Below are positions 36,898 to 47,163 of a stretch of 64,000 nt of DNA, piece by piece. Under the pieces are notes generated by a model that saw only the letters and a program-made list of their open reading frames with translations, was not told the origin of the DNA and made no database searches. The translations under genes were made by a program, and so were the position numbers. This DNA comes from Oleiphilus sp. (GTDB lineage Bacteria; Pseudomonadota; Gammaproteobacteria; Pseudomonadales; Oleiphilaceae). The stretch lies in assembly GCA_006212045.1 (NCBI GenBank), contig PZPK01000013.1:62001-126000 (forward strand). Direction: 5' to 3'. How positions within the stretch are numbered: the first letter of the stretch is position 1; every line of letters begins with the position of its first letter.

Positions 36898-37566
36898 TTA
36901 CGGGGTCTGTTTGGCATCGGCCTTGCTTTTCACCCGGGCAGTGTCTTGAGCAGTGTCTGACTTTTTCCGGGGTTTCTTTTCTGTTTCCTTTTCGGGTTCA
37001 ATGCATTCAGGCCTGCCTTCGTTGATCTTCCCGATGACGGACATGCGCTCACGCGGGTTGACAAACATGGGGCGCGCAACCAGCAGGTTGTTGGGATAGA
37101 TAATGACTTCCCGGTTTTCGCTGATCAGCTTGGTGTTGAACATATTGATTTCCGAGATATAGCCCTCGACATAATTGTCGATATCAATCACCCGGATAAA
37201 ATTTCCGCGCCTGAAAGACGAATGCGCGAGCAGAATAAAAAATGCGGTGACATTACTCAGGACCGACCAGCCGGCAAACAGGGCGACACCGGTGACCGCC
37301 AGAATACTCGCCGACAGCGTCAGTAAGCCCCTGAAATCAAAGCCCCAGACAATCAGCGTACTGGAGACCGCGGCAATACCCAGCAAAATATTCAATGCCG
37401 AAAGTGCCTTGGTCGTGGCGTCCAGTTTCAGCCGCCCCTGCTTGGCCTGTTTGCGTATTCGCTTGCCGGCAAAGGAGCGAAAGGCAAAGTAGATGGTGAA
37501 GACGATCAGTGTCAGGAAAACATTGAACTGGTAGGTCAGTAACCAGTCGAGAATACTTTGTTCCAT
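36898..37566 (-). CDS. small MscS-family mechanosensitive channel
   Basis: A 222-residue protein starting at the ATG at 37566 (MEQSILDWLLTY). Three hydrophobic segments: about 14-32, 55-75 and 82-112. The pore-helix region LAVTGVALFAGWSVLSNVTA and the beta-domain start GNFIRVID are MscS-like. It lacks most of the C-terminal alpha-beta domain and ends in a charged Lys/Glu tail, so it is the reduced MscS type. Low-osmolarity or solute efflux is the family role. Confidence 0.88.
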   Translation of the reverse strand: MEQSILDWLLTYQFNVFLTLIVFTIYFAFRSFAGKRIRKQAKQGRLKLDATTKALSALNILLGIAAVSSTLIVWGFDFRGLLTLSASILAVTGVALFAGWSVLSNVTAFFILLAHSSFRRGNFIRVIDIDNYVEGYISEINMFNTKLISENREVIIYPNNLLVARPMFVNPRERMSVIGKINEGRPECIEPEKETEKKPRKKSDTAQDTARVKSKADAKQTP

Positions 37567-37803
37567 TGTGAGTGATGTTCCTCGCCGGAATGCGGTCGAT
37601 AGAATTGGGTGAGCAAGACGCTGCCTGCTATAAATGCCTATTTCCGTGAAGGCAGGCTTGTCTTGCATCTTACGGTAAAAGCGCAGGCGGCACTATGCTG
37701 AATTTGCAGCCTTGGCCGGGCAAAAAGTGGGGTTGAATCCTGAGCAAGGCAGTTGCAAGGATGCTTTAAGCGCGCAGAGAACCTGTAGCTCTTGCCAGAT
37801 GCT

Positions 37804-37816
37804 GTTATATTATAAC
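37804..37816 (+). promoter_or_regulatory. Zur-like operator palindrome
   Basis: GTTATA-T-TATAAC is a 13-base perfect palindrome with an odd centre. It matches the core of gammaproteobacterial Zur boxes (enterobacterial znuA core GTTATAATATAAC). It lies about 90 bases before the znuA-like ATG, in promoter position. Identification is by pattern only. Confidence 0.65.
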
Positions 37817-37905
37817 GTTTGTTGTGTTTTCATGGCCGCACCTTTTTGGCTACTATTTTTGGCCTTTATCTTTGGCCTCTATCGAATGATCAGGTTCCCT
37901 AGTTT

Positions 37906-38907
37906 ATGAAGTTATTGCCCCTTACCAATCGTATAAAATGTGCCTCCCGACCAGGGTTCGGACTCCCGCTGGCGATGATGGTCCTGACGTCTATTCTGTG
38001 TTTGCCGGTCACCGGCTATGCGGAGTCGAAACTGAAAGTCATTACCAGCTTTAGCATATTGGCGGATTGGGTCAGGGTGCTGGGCGGAGGACACATTGAG
38101 GTTCTGAGTCTGGTGGGACCGGATGAAGATGTTCATGTCTATCGTGCTTCGCCCGATGATCTGCAGGACCTGGCGCATGCCGATATCATGATCATTAACG
38201 GGATGGGGCTGGAAGGCTGGCTGGAGCGCCTGATTGAAGCATCGGGTTTCCAGGGTACTTTGGTGCGCGCTTCCGCAGGTATCGAGCCAATTTATCTTGG
38301 ATTGATGCGCCCCCACGCGCATCACCACCATGAAAATGATGATCTGCATGGAGACGGACATGGCTTGCATACCCGGATGGATGGTCGGTACGTCGACCCT
38401 CACGCCTGGTTAAGCCCGAGGGCTGCAAAACGCTATGTTGATAACATTGCGCGCGCCCTTAAGCGTGTTGATCCATCAATTCAGGACGTGATCGAGCAGA
38501 ACCGTCTGGCCTATCAGCAGGCTTTAACTGCATTGGACGCCTCAATTCGTGAGGCTGTTGATGCGTTGCCGAAGACCCGCCGCCAAGTGGTCGTGCCCCA
38601 TGCCGCGTTTAAGTATTTTGAACGTGACTATGGCATTACCTTCCATAGCCTGCAGGGGATGTCGACCGAATCCGAATCGTCTGCCGCCGCATTTGCAAGC
38701 ATTGTCAGAACGATACGGGCCCAGGGCATTGATGCAGTCTTCGGAGAAAATACCTCGAGTCAAAAGCTGATTGAGCGTGTGGCCAGTGAAGCGAACCTCA
38801 AACTCGGCGGGAAACTGTATTCGGGTGCCTTGTCGAAACAACAGGCAACAAGCTATCTGGAGATGATGCGGTTCAATGCAGATCAGCTACTCGCGGCCCT
38901 GAAATAA
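37906..38907 (+). CDS. znuA: ZnuA-like zinc/manganese-binding periplasmic protein
   Basis: Cluster A-I metal-binding protein of an ABC importer. The 333-residue precursor has a signal peptide ending near VTGYA. Metal ligands expected for the family are present: His77 (DVHVY), His166 (DPHAWL) and His232 (VVPHAAF), with GENTSS near 286 in the fourth-ligand region. A His-rich, acidic loop at about 136-155 ([10 protein letters not shown] and HGDGHGLH) is typical of zinc-binding members. No znuB/znuC follows; the permease and ATPase must be elsewhere. A Zur-like palindrome lies upstream. Confidence 0.9.
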   Translation: MKLLPLTNRIKCASRPGFGLPLAMMVLTSILCLPVTGYAESKLKVITSFSILADWVRVLGGGHIEVLSLVGPDEDVHVYRASPDDLQDLAHADIMIINGMGLEGWLERLIEASGFQGTLVRASAGIEPIYLGLMRPHAHHHHENDDLHGDGHGLHTRMDGRYVDPHAWLSPRAAKRYVDNIARALKRVDPSIQDVIEQNRLAYQQALTALDASIREAVDALPKTRRQVVVPHAAFKYFERDYGITFHSLQGMSTESESSAAAFASIVRTIRAQGIDAVFGENTSSQKLIERVASEANLKLGGKLYSGALSKQQATSYLEMMRFNADQLLAALK

Positions 38908-39076
38908 AGATCTTCGATCTACTTCAGTATTGGCGTGTTGGGCTCACTTAAGCGGCGGCAAATCTCCCACAATCGACTACGCTGTTAGGGGTAATAATGA
39001 CGGTAGTGGACTGCATGCTGCATGGCGTGAAGCATTCCGGTATCGAAAGTCTTTATCAATCAGGGAAACCCGCAGC

Positions 39077-41062
39077 ATGACATTTTTCTCTCAGTTCACT
39101 CTACGCGCCAAAGTGATGACCGGTTTTGCGCTGATGGGATGTGTCGTGTTGATGGTATGGCTTTCGGGCTATCAGGGCATAAAGCAAGTGTCCGACAATC
39201 TGGCTTTTGTTTCCGGGCCTGCACTGGACACCTCAAGACAGCTTGGCGCCATCGAGGGCGGCCTGAACGCCAAGATGCTTGCGTTGGCGCAACTGCTGAA
39301 TGGCGAGGATATTGATACCGAGCTGGGCTGGCTAGAGGCCGAAAGGAAAAAGGTGCAGCAGGCGCTGGATCATTTGAAAGGTTCGGAATGGATATCCCGA
39401 TTGGACGCTGAAGCCTTGCAAGCCTTCGAGCAGGACTTTACAGGCGCTGCAAAATCCACCATTGAAAGCCACCGGGCCTTTGTTTCGGCGCGTCAGCAGT
39501 TCGAACACAATGCCGAACGTTTTCGGGGCTTTTCCGAGTATTTGCAAAGTGGGTCGATCGCAGATGACCCTGCAACTAAGGTTGATTCATATCTTAGTGC
39601 CGCCTATCGCGCCTATTTGACAGGACTTTATCAGGTCAATCGGCTGCTTGATCGTGATAACAGTGATGCTGCTACCCAGACGGCTATTGAGCAAGCTCTG
39701 GCTCAGCAACAGGCAGCCCTGTTTGCGGCTGGTTCCGGCGGTGGACTGACCTTTTCCACTCACGCTGAGTGGGGGCAGGGCTCGATTGCCGAAGTGTATG
39801 AGGCTTTCTATGAAAAACATACCGATCTGACTGCCAGACTGATTGCAGCGACCAAAACCTACCATGCTTCGGTTGACGAATATTACGCCTCGGCTTCCCG
39901 CCTACGGGCGCACATACAGTTATTGCAGGAGCAAGGGTTTGGCCGGGTGCAGGAACGGGTGGTTGAGTTGGGACAGGACAGCGAGAAGGCGCACATCCGG
40001 ATGCAGTGGACCCTAATGGTCGGGTTTTTCCTGGGTCTTGGTGCCTGTTGGTTTATCCTGCGCTCAATTCTTGGGCCATTGAACATGATGCGCAAGCGTG
40101 TGCAGGAAATGGCCTCGGGTGAGCTGGATTTAACAGACAGAATTCAGCTGGATAACCGGGCTGAGTATGGAGAGTTGTCCGGGAGTTTTGATCAGCTGTT
40201 GGAGAATGTACATGTTCTGGTAAAACAGTTACTGGATCGTTGCGAGCGTATGGGCGACGCCATGGCTGAAATGAATCAAAGTGCGCAATTGACGGAAAAT
40301 GAGGTACTGCGACAGAAATCGCTGACCGACCAGATGGCTGTGGCCATTCTGGAGATGTTCAATACCGGGAAAGATATTGTTCAGAATACCCAGATGGCAG
40401 CGACCACCGCTTCTGATGCGGATGACAGTGCACAACAGGCACAGGCCACCGTTTCTGATGCCATTCAGACGATACGTCACCTTTCAGCCGATATTTCAGA
40501 AGCTGCGAACGTGATCGGAGGGCTGGAGGATGATGTATCCGATATCGTCAAAGCACTGGATGTGATTGTCGGGATTGCCGAACAGACCAATCTGTTGGCC
40601 TTGAACGCAGCGATCGAAGCGGCACGGGCCGGCGAACAGGGGCGCGGCTTTGCGGTAGTGGCTGACGAAGTACGCAGTCTTGCCGTGCGTACCCAAGAGA
40701 GCGCAGAACATATTCAGGGAATTATTGGTCGTTTAAAGTTCAGCTCGGAAAACGCCGTGGGCGTGATGGTGCGTAGTGATGAACAGAGTCTCCAAACTGT
40801 GACCCGAAGTGAAGAGGTGCAAGGTGCACTCGCGCAGATAACACAGGATATCCTCAGGATTAAGGATATTAACCATGCGGTCGCCAGCGCCTTCAAACAG
40901 CAATCTGAAGTTGCCGGTGAGATGAGTCACAAGGTGCAGGATATTGTCGCTATTGCCAAGAACACGAGCGAGGGCATGCAGCAAACGGCACGCCTAAGTG
41001 AGCAGGTATTGGGGGAAAACCGCGCTTTGGCAGTTCTGGTGAGCAAATATAAAGTGCAGTAG
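39077..41062 (+). CDS. methyl-accepting chemotaxis protein
   Basis: A 661-residue chemoreceptor from the ATG at 39077 ([16 protein letters not shown]), with AGGGAAA upstream. TM1 is at about 13-33, a periplasmic domain of about 275 residues rich in helices follows, TM2 is about 312-333, then HAMP, and the signalling domain has the conserved hairpin tip ([20 protein letters not shown] at about 504-523, then [12 protein letters not shown]). Ligand is unknown. It follows the znuA-like gene but a separate promoter is likely (169-base gap). Confidence 0.93.
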   Translation: MTFFSQFTLRAKVMTGFALMGCVVLMVWLSGYQGIKQVSDNLAFVSGPALDTSRQLGAIEGGLNAKMLALAQLLNGEDIDTELGWLEAERKKVQQALDHLKGSEWISRLDAEALQAFEQDFTGAAKSTIESHRAFVSARQQFEHNAERFRGFSEYLQSGSIADDPATKVDSYLSAAYRAYLTGLYQVNRLLDRDNSDAATQTAIEQALAQQQAALFAAGSGGGLTFSTHAEWGQGSIAEVYEAFYEKHTDLTARLIAATKTYHASVDEYYASASRLRAHIQLLQEQGFGRVQERVVELGQDSEKAHIRMQWTLMVGFFLGLGACWFILRSILGPLNMMRKRVQEMASGELDLTDRIQLDNRAEYGELSGSFDQLLENVHVLVKQLLDRCERMGDAMAEMNQSAQLTENEVLRQKSLTDQMAVAILEMFNTGKDIVQNTQMAATTASDADDSAQQAQATVSDAIQTIRHLSADISEAANVIGGLEDDVSDIVKALDVIVGIAEQTNLLALNAAIEAARAGEQGRGFAVVADEVRSLAVRTQESAEHIQGIIGRLKFSSENAVGVMVRSDEQSLQTVTRSEEVQGALAQITQDILRIKDINHAVASAFKQQSEVAGEMSHKVQDIVAIAKNTSEGMQQTARLSEQVLGENRALAVLVSKYKVQ

Positions 41063-41136
41063 TGCTTACCTGCGCCTTTAAGGCAGTGGCACATTCGCAC
41101 TATAATCAGCGGATCAACGTTTTCTCGGAACATGTC

Positions 41137-41679
41137 ATGAAGTCTCTTCAGGAACAACTAATGGGCGCAGGCCTGGTCGACAACAAAAAGGTCAAAGCGA
41201 TCAAACAGGCGCAACGCAAACAGAAAAAACAGCAGCAGAAAGCGCCCAAAGGGCAGCAGGAAATAGACGAAAACAAACTGCGTCTGGAGCGGGAGCGACT
41301 TGAGAAGGTCGAGCGTGATCGCGAACTGAACAGGCAACGTGAAGCGCAGGTGCAGGAACGTGCCATTGCCGCCCAGATCAAACAGCTGATCGAAAGTAAC
41401 CGGATTGAAGCTGAACAGGATGATGTGGGTTACCAGTTTGCCGATGGCAAAAAGATCCAGAAAATCTATATCTCCAGCCGCCTGGTCGAACAACTTTCCC
41501 GCGGACAGTTGTCGATTGCCAAGCTGGAAGATCGTTATCATCTGATACCAAACGGCGTGGCAGAGAAAATCGCACAGCGCAATGCGGATGCGATCATTCC
41601 TGTCAAAGTAGAGCAGGATCAGGTTTCAGACGACGACCCGTATGCGGATTACAAGATTCCTGATGATCTGATGTGGTAG
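41137..41679 (+). CDS. DUF2058 family protein (YaiL-like)
   Basis: A 180-residue cytosolic protein starting at the ATG at 41137 (MKSLQEQLMGAGLVDNKKVK). The N-terminal half is a highly charged coiled coil rich in Lys, Gln, Glu and Arg. The C-terminal half (YQFADGKKIQKIYISSRLV, YHLIPNGVAEKIAQR and DPYADYKIPDDLMW) is the conserved YaiL/DUF2058 signature. E. coli YaiL has been linked to ribosome or nucleoprotein association, but the function is unclear. Confidence 0.92.
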   Translation: MKSLQEQLMGAGLVDNKKVKAIKQAQRKQKKQQQKAPKGQQEIDENKLRLERERLEKVERDRELNRQREAQVQERAIAAQIKQLIESNRIEAEQDDVGYQFADGKKIQKIYISSRLVEQLSRGQLSIAKLEDRYHLIPNGVAEKIAQRNADAIIPVKVEQDQVSDDDPYADYKIPDDLMW

Positions 41680-41811
41680 ACATCAGAATCAGCAGCTGCT
41701 TGGAACAGGCATCATCAGTGTCTGAAAATCTGGCGTGCATTGATGTTTCAGCAGTATGTTTGCCTATAGCGATAGACTTATCGGGCACAAGTTGCTTGTG
41801 CAAGGATTCCC

Positions 41812-42699
41812 ATGTTTGAGTTTGAATGGTTAAGTTTTGCTCTATTCAAAAGCGGTGATTATGCCATCACCCTCGGCCAGATTATGGCCTTTTTTCTGGT
41901 CTTGATTGTCACTCTGATCATCTCAAAAGTGATCCGCATGGCCATGCATCGACTGCGTTCCCGTGAGTTTGTCTTCAGTGCCGCCCAGATCTACGCATTG
42001 GAGCGTATTGTCCACTACCTGATTCTGGTTGTTGGTTTTGTGGTGGCTTTATCCACCGTCGGCATCGATGTCGGAAAACTGGCGATACTCGCCGGCGCGC
42101 TTGGCATTGGTATTGGCCTGGGTCTGCAGAATATCGTCAACAATTTTGTTTCCGGACTGGTGATTCTTTTTGAACGTTCGTTGAAGGTGGGTGACTTTAT
42201 TGAACTGTCCAACGGCCTCGTAGGGGAGGTCAAAGAAATCAATATGCGCTCCACGCTTATTCGTACTAACGACAATGTTGATATTCTGATACCCAATGCA
42301 GAAGTGATCGGAAATCAGCTCACCAACTGGACACTGGAAGAAAACATTCGCCGTTTTCGTATCGCGTTTGGCGTGGCTTATGGTAGTGACAAGCAGGCGG
42401 TAAAAAAGGCTGCGCTTGAAGCCGCTGATAGTGTCCCATACACGCTTGATCGGGCGGGCCGGGAAACCTCGGTCTGGATGACCGGCTTTGGAGACAGTTC
42501 TCTGGATTTCACTTTGGCTGTCTGGGTTTCACCGGAGCAGGTGAAGCGTCCAACCGCCTTGACCTCAGACTACCTATGGGCGCTGGATGATGCGTTTCGT
42601 AAATATGGTATCGAGGTGCCGTTTCCCCAGCGCGATCTGCACTTGCGCAGTGCCGAGTCCGTCATTTCGGTGCACAACCAAAACCGCGAACAAACATAA
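41812..42699 (+). CDS. MscS-family mechanosensitive channel (YbdG/YbiO-like short form)
   Basis: A 295-residue inner-membrane channel. TM segments at about 18-40, 62-85 and 87-116; the pore helix TM3 is LAILAGALGIGIGLGLQNIV, followed by VSGLVILFERSLKVGDFIEL. The cytoplasmic beta and alpha-beta domains are present (ILIPNAEVIGNQLTNWTLEE). This is a complete small-conductance type with the usual length. A second and a third MscS homologue lie about 4 kb before and 9 kb after it. Confidence 0.93.
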   Translation: MFEFEWLSFALFKSGDYAITLGQIMAFFLVLIVTLIISKVIRMAMHRLRSREFVFSAAQIYALERIVHYLILVVGFVVALSTVGIDVGKLAILAGALGIGIGLGLQNIVNNFVSGLVILFERSLKVGDFIELSNGLVGEVKEINMRSTLIRTNDNVDILIPNAEVIGNQLTNWTLEENIRRFRIAFGVAYGSDKQAVKKAALEAADSVPYTLDRAGRETSVWMTGFGDSSLDFTLAVWVSPEQVKRPTALTSDYLWALDDAFRKYGIEVPFPQRDLHLRSAESVISVHNQNREQT

Positions 42700-42837
42700 G
42701 TTTTGGGCCCGTTGAAAGGACAGAGTCGCCCAACCGTGGGCAAAAACTACCGGGAAATCGCGTTTGTAAGGGACCTCACTAACCGTTCGGCGCACCTTCA
42801 CCTGACGCAAAAGTGCTTTGTATCTGGCGATTGAGGG

Positions 42838-43434
42838 TCAGGCAGATGTTTTGCGGTATGCGATAAGCATGCCTAAACCGCTCATAAACAGCCAGACTCC
42901 CGCAGGAAGAGGCACAGGTGTCAGATCGACACCAAACGCCACTGTTTCGTTCACGCCGTTGTTTGGATTGTCGAACTGAAAGCTGATGTCATAAATATCT
43001 TGAATACCCTGATATTTCAAAGTCGCGTAGCTTGCCTCTATCCACATGCCGCCATTGAAGTTGTGGTTCCATAAACCGAAAATAAACGATGAGTCACCGA
43101 CGAGCTCAAGCACATCGCCCGTTTGATTGTGTGTTGCAGTCAAACCATTGAACTCGACCTGCATTGGTACAGGGTCGATGGAGAGTAGTGTCTGGTCATT
43201 CACGAAGTTCGGGCTGTTGGGGTTATAGTGATTCAAGATCGTCGCTTCGTCGAACATGTATAAGGTATAGTCCCATAGAACACCCGAATCGGTGATGCTG
43301 ATAATGTCGATGTCCTGGTTGGTGGGTTGAAAGATAATGTTGCCCGTACCGTTGGGGTTCGGTGCAACGCCAGCAGCATGTGCAGACACACTGAGCAGGC
43401 TCGCCATAAGCGCGAGAACAATTCGATTGATCAT
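42838..43434 (-). CDS. secreted VPLPA-CTERM sorting-domain protein
   Basis: A 198-residue exported protein with signal peptide ending SVSAHA. The C-terminus has VPLPAGVWLFMSGLGMLIAY followed by RKTSA, which is the VPLPA-CTERM sorting signal: the Pro-rich motif, a membrane helix and a basic tail. Such proteins are processed by an exosortase-type system and linked to extracellular polysaccharide. No exosortase or EPS gene is in the window. The mature region is beta-rich and Asn-rich with no known domain; its body is unassigned. Confidence 0.85.
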   Translation of the reverse strand: MINRIVLALMASLLSVSAHAAGVAPNPNGTGNIIFQPTNQDIDIISITDSGVLWDYTLYMFDEATILNHYNPNSPNFVNDQTLLSIDPVPMQVEFNGLTATHNQTGDVLELVGDSSFIFGLWNHNFNGGMWIEASYATLKYQGIQDIYDISFQFDNPNNGVNETVAFGVDLTPVPLPAGVWLFMSGLGMLIAYRKTSA

Positions 43435-43768
43435 TAGTTTTCCCCTAATTAGAGACTGGTTAATTTGTAAAAATACTCAGTTATTGGGAGTGCTACAGCG
43501 CTTACATCAACACCTTGTTATGCTCAAAATCATACCGCAAAAAAAGATCTTGATTGTTAAATTTAGATGATTCTAATGTTTAAGTTTTGAGTACGATTTG
43601 TGACATGATTTGAGTTTAGAACCAGAGAAAAAGGGGACATTTTGTTTTCCGGTTTGATATATAGCTGTGCAGAAAGTCTCCTAAGCATGTCTGTTTCGGT
43701 GAGGGCGTATTCCGTCTTCCACCCGGTATTCGGCCAAGACGCCACTGCAGTTGTGGCGTCCAATCAAT
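43435..43768. other. promoter region of the VPLPA-CTERM gene
   Basis: 334 bases between the VPLPA-CTERM start and the end of the GGDEF gene, both on the minus strand. AT-rich. No convincing open frame or hairpin; it should hold the VPLPA gene promoter and the GGDEF gene terminator. Confidence 0.35.
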
Positions 43769-45529
43769 CTAGCCTATCTGCACGCGATTCCGGCCCTTGG
43801 ATTTTGCTTCATAGAGCAGATAATCTGCGCGTTTCCATACCTGCTCCATGCTTTCGCCCGATACCACAGCCGTGGCGCCAATTGACAGTGTTGTCCCGAC
43901 AGGCTTGCCATCGGGAGCCGTCACTTTCATCTCAGCAAAGTGCTTGAGTAAGCGGGTGGTAAATTTCTCCGCATTCGGTAAATCACAATCAACCAGCAGC
44001 AAAGCAAATTCCTCACCTCCGATTCGGCCTGCTATATCGTTCTTGCGTTTCGATTTCACCAGCATACTACCCATTTTTCTCAATAGCGCATCGCCGGCCG
44101 GGTGGCCATGTTGATCGTTGAATTTTTTGAAGTGATCCACGTCGAGTGCCAACCAGATCAGACTACCGCTTTCGCTCGCGGTCAACTGTTCTTCAACGCT
44201 CTCTACAAAACCACGACGGTTGAAGATGCCGGTTAACTCATCGGTAAAACTTAGCTTCTTATAGCGTGATTTTTCGGCTCCCAAAGTCTCTGTCTGTTGC
44301 TTCAAATGGCTGAAGCGGAAGCCCAAGACAACAGATAGCAAAACAACTTCAGTCAAGGTGCCCAGATAATACAGCCAGACGACCCATTCTTTGGGTTCAA
44401 CATAGCCAAGCCACATCCAGCCCCAGAAACCGGCGGATACGAGATATAAACTCCAGGCAATTGCAAAGTATATAGCCATCGGGTGTGCCTGACGCAGCGC
44501 AATCACGCCTACCACAATCGCAATCGCCGGGTCGATGACACCTGTAGAAATCGTCAGTAGATAGCTCAGTGAATTGGGGATGAAACTGTAGCTAAGCATT
44601 GCAAGCGCAAGGAAAACGATGATCCCCAGTATGATCTTATCGACGCCCGGCATAATACGGCGCGTTTCAAGAAACTCCCGGATAAAGATACAGCCCGCGA
44701 TTACCACAAGGGTTGTCATCGTATTCGAGAGTAATGCACTACCGCCCCATTCCGGCCCAAGTAAGCGGAAATAGCCACCGGTAACAAGCAAATAAACAAG
44801 ATTGCAGCAGACATAGAAGGCGTACGTCAGGTACATGGATTCGCGGGCGCGCAATCCGATCGCCAAGTTGTAACTCTTGGCCAGGAACAGCATGCCAAGG
44901 ACCATGCCGAAGAACAGATTGCTTTTCAGAAAGTACCATAGCAAACCGTCTACCAGGGTCGCCTTGATACTGAACTGAAATACCTGCTCACCGGTTAAAC
45001 GTACATAAGCTGTTTTATTGGGAATGGCGGTGTTGAGAATGAATGTCAGGTAGCGAGCAGGTTGCAGAATGGCACTCTCGGCCGCTCTATTGACAGGAGA
45101 ATACCATTGCCATTCACCTTGCCGAAGAAAAGCAATTTTTCCATCTATTCCGGTATTGGGCAGCAACTCAAGCCACACCCTGTCAAGCCTTGATGACTCA
45201 GGGATGTCTAATTTTAGCCAAAGCACGCTTCCCTGTGATGCGCTCCAGTATTCAGGGTCGCTTAATCGATACCCAATGGTATCGTTGTGAGGGCGCTGCC
45301 AGCGATCCAATGGCAAACGTTCAATATGCTCGAGCGTCATTGCACCGCTCAGGTCGTGGTAGAAAAACGTCTCTAAGGTAACGCTTTCGTCAGCAGTGGC
45401 AGCGGTCGCTAACACTAGCCAAAGAAGCAAGAAGAAAGACAATCGATAGCGAGTAAACCAATCGCGATGTAAGGCCGCGGCGCGCTCATTTCCTGATTGC
45501 CGTTGAACTCGAGTGTCCGATAAACGCAT
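43769..45529 (-). CDS. 7TMR-DISM diguanylate cyclase
   Basis: A 586-residue inner-membrane c-di-GMP synthase. The start is the ATG at 45529 (MRLSDTRVQRQS). A signal-like segment FFLLLWLVLATAATA leads to a periplasmic 7TMR-DISMED2-type domain (about 50-190), then seven membrane helices (about 205-405, FFGMVLGMLFLAKSYNLAIG to YLGTLTEVVLLSVVLGF), and a GGDEF domain with FTDELTGIFNRRGF and RIGGEEFALLL (about 502-508, active-type GGEEF). A carbohydrate-like ligand is typical for DISMED2 sensors, but not provable here. Confidence 0.92.
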   Translation of the reverse strand: MRLSDTRVQRQSGNERAAALHRDWFTRYRLSFFLLLWLVLATAATADESVTLETFFYHDLSGAMTLEHIERLPLDRWQRPHNDTIGYRLSDPEYWSASQGSVLWLKLDIPESSRLDRVWLELLPNTGIDGKIAFLRQGEWQWYSPVNRAAESAILQPARYLTFILNTAIPNKTAYVRLTGEQVFQFSIKATLVDGLLWYFLKSNLFFGMVLGMLFLAKSYNLAIGLRARESMYLTYAFYVCCNLVYLLVTGGYFRLLGPEWGGSALLSNTMTTLVVIAGCIFIREFLETRRIMPGVDKIILGIIVFLALAMLSYSFIPNSLSYLLTISTGVIDPAIAIVVGVIALRQAHPMAIYFAIAWSLYLVSAGFWGWMWLGYVEPKEWVVWLYYLGTLTEVVLLSVVLGFRFSHLKQQTETLGAEKSRYKKLSFTDELTGIFNRRGFVESVEEQLTASESGSLIWLALDVDHFKKFNDQHGHPAGDALLRKMGSMLVKSKRKNDIAGRIGGEEFALLLVDCDLPNAEKFTTRLLKHFAEMKVTAPDGKPVGTTLSIGATAVVSGESMEQVWKRADYLLYEAKSKGRNRVQIG

Positions 45530-45731
45530 AATAATTCTGTAAACTTGTTCGAAGTTTACTAAGCATAGCTGACGAATAGCGACTACCGGGGTCAGAGTCA
45601 TGAATTCTTACTTTTCAAGGCTTAAGCTTTGCGCTTGTATATTTAACTTTTCAGTGTAGTTTCGAAGTCGTCTCATTCGAGTGTTCTAGGCGTCGTGCAG
45701 GCGTCTCCCGTCTTCCGTTTCCCATCCAGCG

Positions 45732-46475
45732 TTAAGACTCCAGTAATACGCGATCAACAAAGCTTCCTATTAATTGATTCGAGACAGGCGTTTCCTGAGC
45801 GTTTTCGAGCACCTTTGCCAGATGACCGTCATCGTCAGTATATTTTTCCTTGTAGTAAGTCAGGCGCTCAACCAGTATGTTGCGGTCTACTTCCGGGTGA
45901 AACTGAAACGCCCAGAATGGTTTGCCTTCCACCCTGAAGGCATGGCAACACATGTCGGTATAGGCCAGTTCAATACAGCCTTCAGGTGGCGATGTCGCCT
46001 TTTGCTGGTGTACTGACACGGCCAGGAAGCCATCCGGAACGTCAGAGAAAACGGGATCGGAGGCGGCATGTTGGGTTAGAGAAACAGGAACCGTTCCCAT
46101 TTCGTAGAGGGTTTTATCATCAATGATTTGCCTTCCCAGCGCCTGCGCGGCTAACTGGAAACCGAAACAGGAGGCAAAGACCGGGGTTTCGTCTTCAATG
46201 CACTTCAGGAGTAGGCGTTCGGCGAACGGGACAAAGGAATAGATTTCCGGTTCCAGGACATTGGCTTCGCTGGCACCACCGACAAACAGGGCGTCATAGC
46301 CATGCGCCGCGTCAGCCGGAAATTCCGGTTGCTCAAATACATTCAGCACATCGAATTGCTTTACATCGAGTTTGCTGTAGCGGGCAAAACTCTCAAGCTC
46401 TTCCTGTTTCACACGCGCCGTTTCGCGGATCTGCAACAGCAGAATTTTGAGTTGGCTTCGGTCGATATTTGGCAT
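45732..46475 (-). CDS. class I glutamine amidotransferase
   Basis: A 247-residue stand-alone GATase. The nucleophile Cys103 sits in ASCFGFQLAAQALG, and the His-Glu pair in FQFHPEVD. The oxyanion GGAS is at about 66-69. It belongs to the short GATase1 proteins often annotated as YqiE or GMP-synthase-like; the ammonia acceptor or a real glutamine substrate is unknown. No obvious partner gene is next to it; the neighbouring GNAT gene is downstream on the same strand's upstream side. Confidence 0.88.
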   Translation of the reverse strand: MPNIDRSQLKILLLQIRETARVKQEELESFARYSKLDVKQFDVLNVFEQPEFPADAAHGYDALFVGGASEANVLEPEIYSFVPFAERLLLKCIEDETPVFASCFGFQLAAQALGRQIIDDKTLYEMGTVPVSLTQHAASDPVFSDVPDGFLAVSVHQQKATSPPEGCIELAYTDMCCHAFRVEGKPFWAFQFHPEVDRNILVERLTYYKEKYTDDDGHLAKVLENAQETPVSNQLIGSFVDRVLLES

Positions 46476-46578
46476 AAGCAGCTGGATTGTAACTCGATGG
46501 ATAGAAGCTTAGCCTAACGACGTTTTCTGCACACTAAAAAATCAGAGGAATAGCCGATGCTTGTCCCCGGTCATCCGC

Positions 46579-47001
46579 TCACGAGTCCAGTCGTTTCTTG
46601 AGGTGATAGAGCGAAGAACCAATGGGCCGGTCTTCCAGAACACCGTATACGCGATAGCCTCGCTTTTCATAAAAGGCCAAAGCATCCACGGTTTTCAAGA
46701 AGGCGATCACGGCACCATGCTCCTTGCCATGGGCTTCTGCGCGTTGCAGAAGATTGTGTCCGAGCCCTTTCTCTCGATACTTCTGATCGACCCAGAGGGT
46801 TTCAATTTCCAGGCCGTCCCAGTATGCATTGGCCCGGACCCCGCCAACCATATCGCCGTGTTCATTGCGGATACTAATCAAAAAGCGACAGTCTTCAGAG
46901 GCGTCGGGTAGGGCATAGTTGTCGCGAATGTGGGAATGGAAGTGCTGGTCCAGTTCGGCACATTCCAGATGAGAAGGGCGTTCGCTGAGTTCATATTGCA
47001 T
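46579..47001 (-). CDS. GNAT family N-acetyltransferase
   Basis: A 140-residue acetyl-CoA-dependent transferase. The start is the ATG at 47001 (MQYELSERPSHL); GAGG lies 12 bases upstream, and longer starts up to 47067 are possible. The acetyl-CoA loop is YREKGLGHNLLQRAEAHG and the C-terminal segment FLKTVDALAFYEKRGYRVYG completes the GNAT fold. Substrate unknown. Confidence 0.9.
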   Translation of the reverse strand: MQYELSERPSHLECAELDQHFHSHIRDNYALPDASEDCRFLISIRNEHGDMVGGVRANAYWDGLEIETLWVDQKYREKGLGHNLLQRAEAHGKEHGAVIAFLKTVDALAFYEKRGYRVYGVLEDRPIGSSLYHLKKRLDS

Positions 47002-47163
47002 GTGCGCAGATCCTCGTAGCATTAACGATGACATGGATGCAGAGCTTTCAGTTTTCTCCAACAGCATAGCACGTATCTGTGCATGTCAGCGCAGAATTGT
47101 GCCGCCGCGGGTTGGTTTGTGCCGTCGCGCGGTGCCCGGATAGTTTTTTCTCGGGGAGCCTTT

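Noticed and set aside
37712-37909. Small 65-codon frame ending at the znuA start
   Set aside because: It runs across the Zur-like operator and promoter, so it is more likely non-coding, although its hydrophobic tail was noted.
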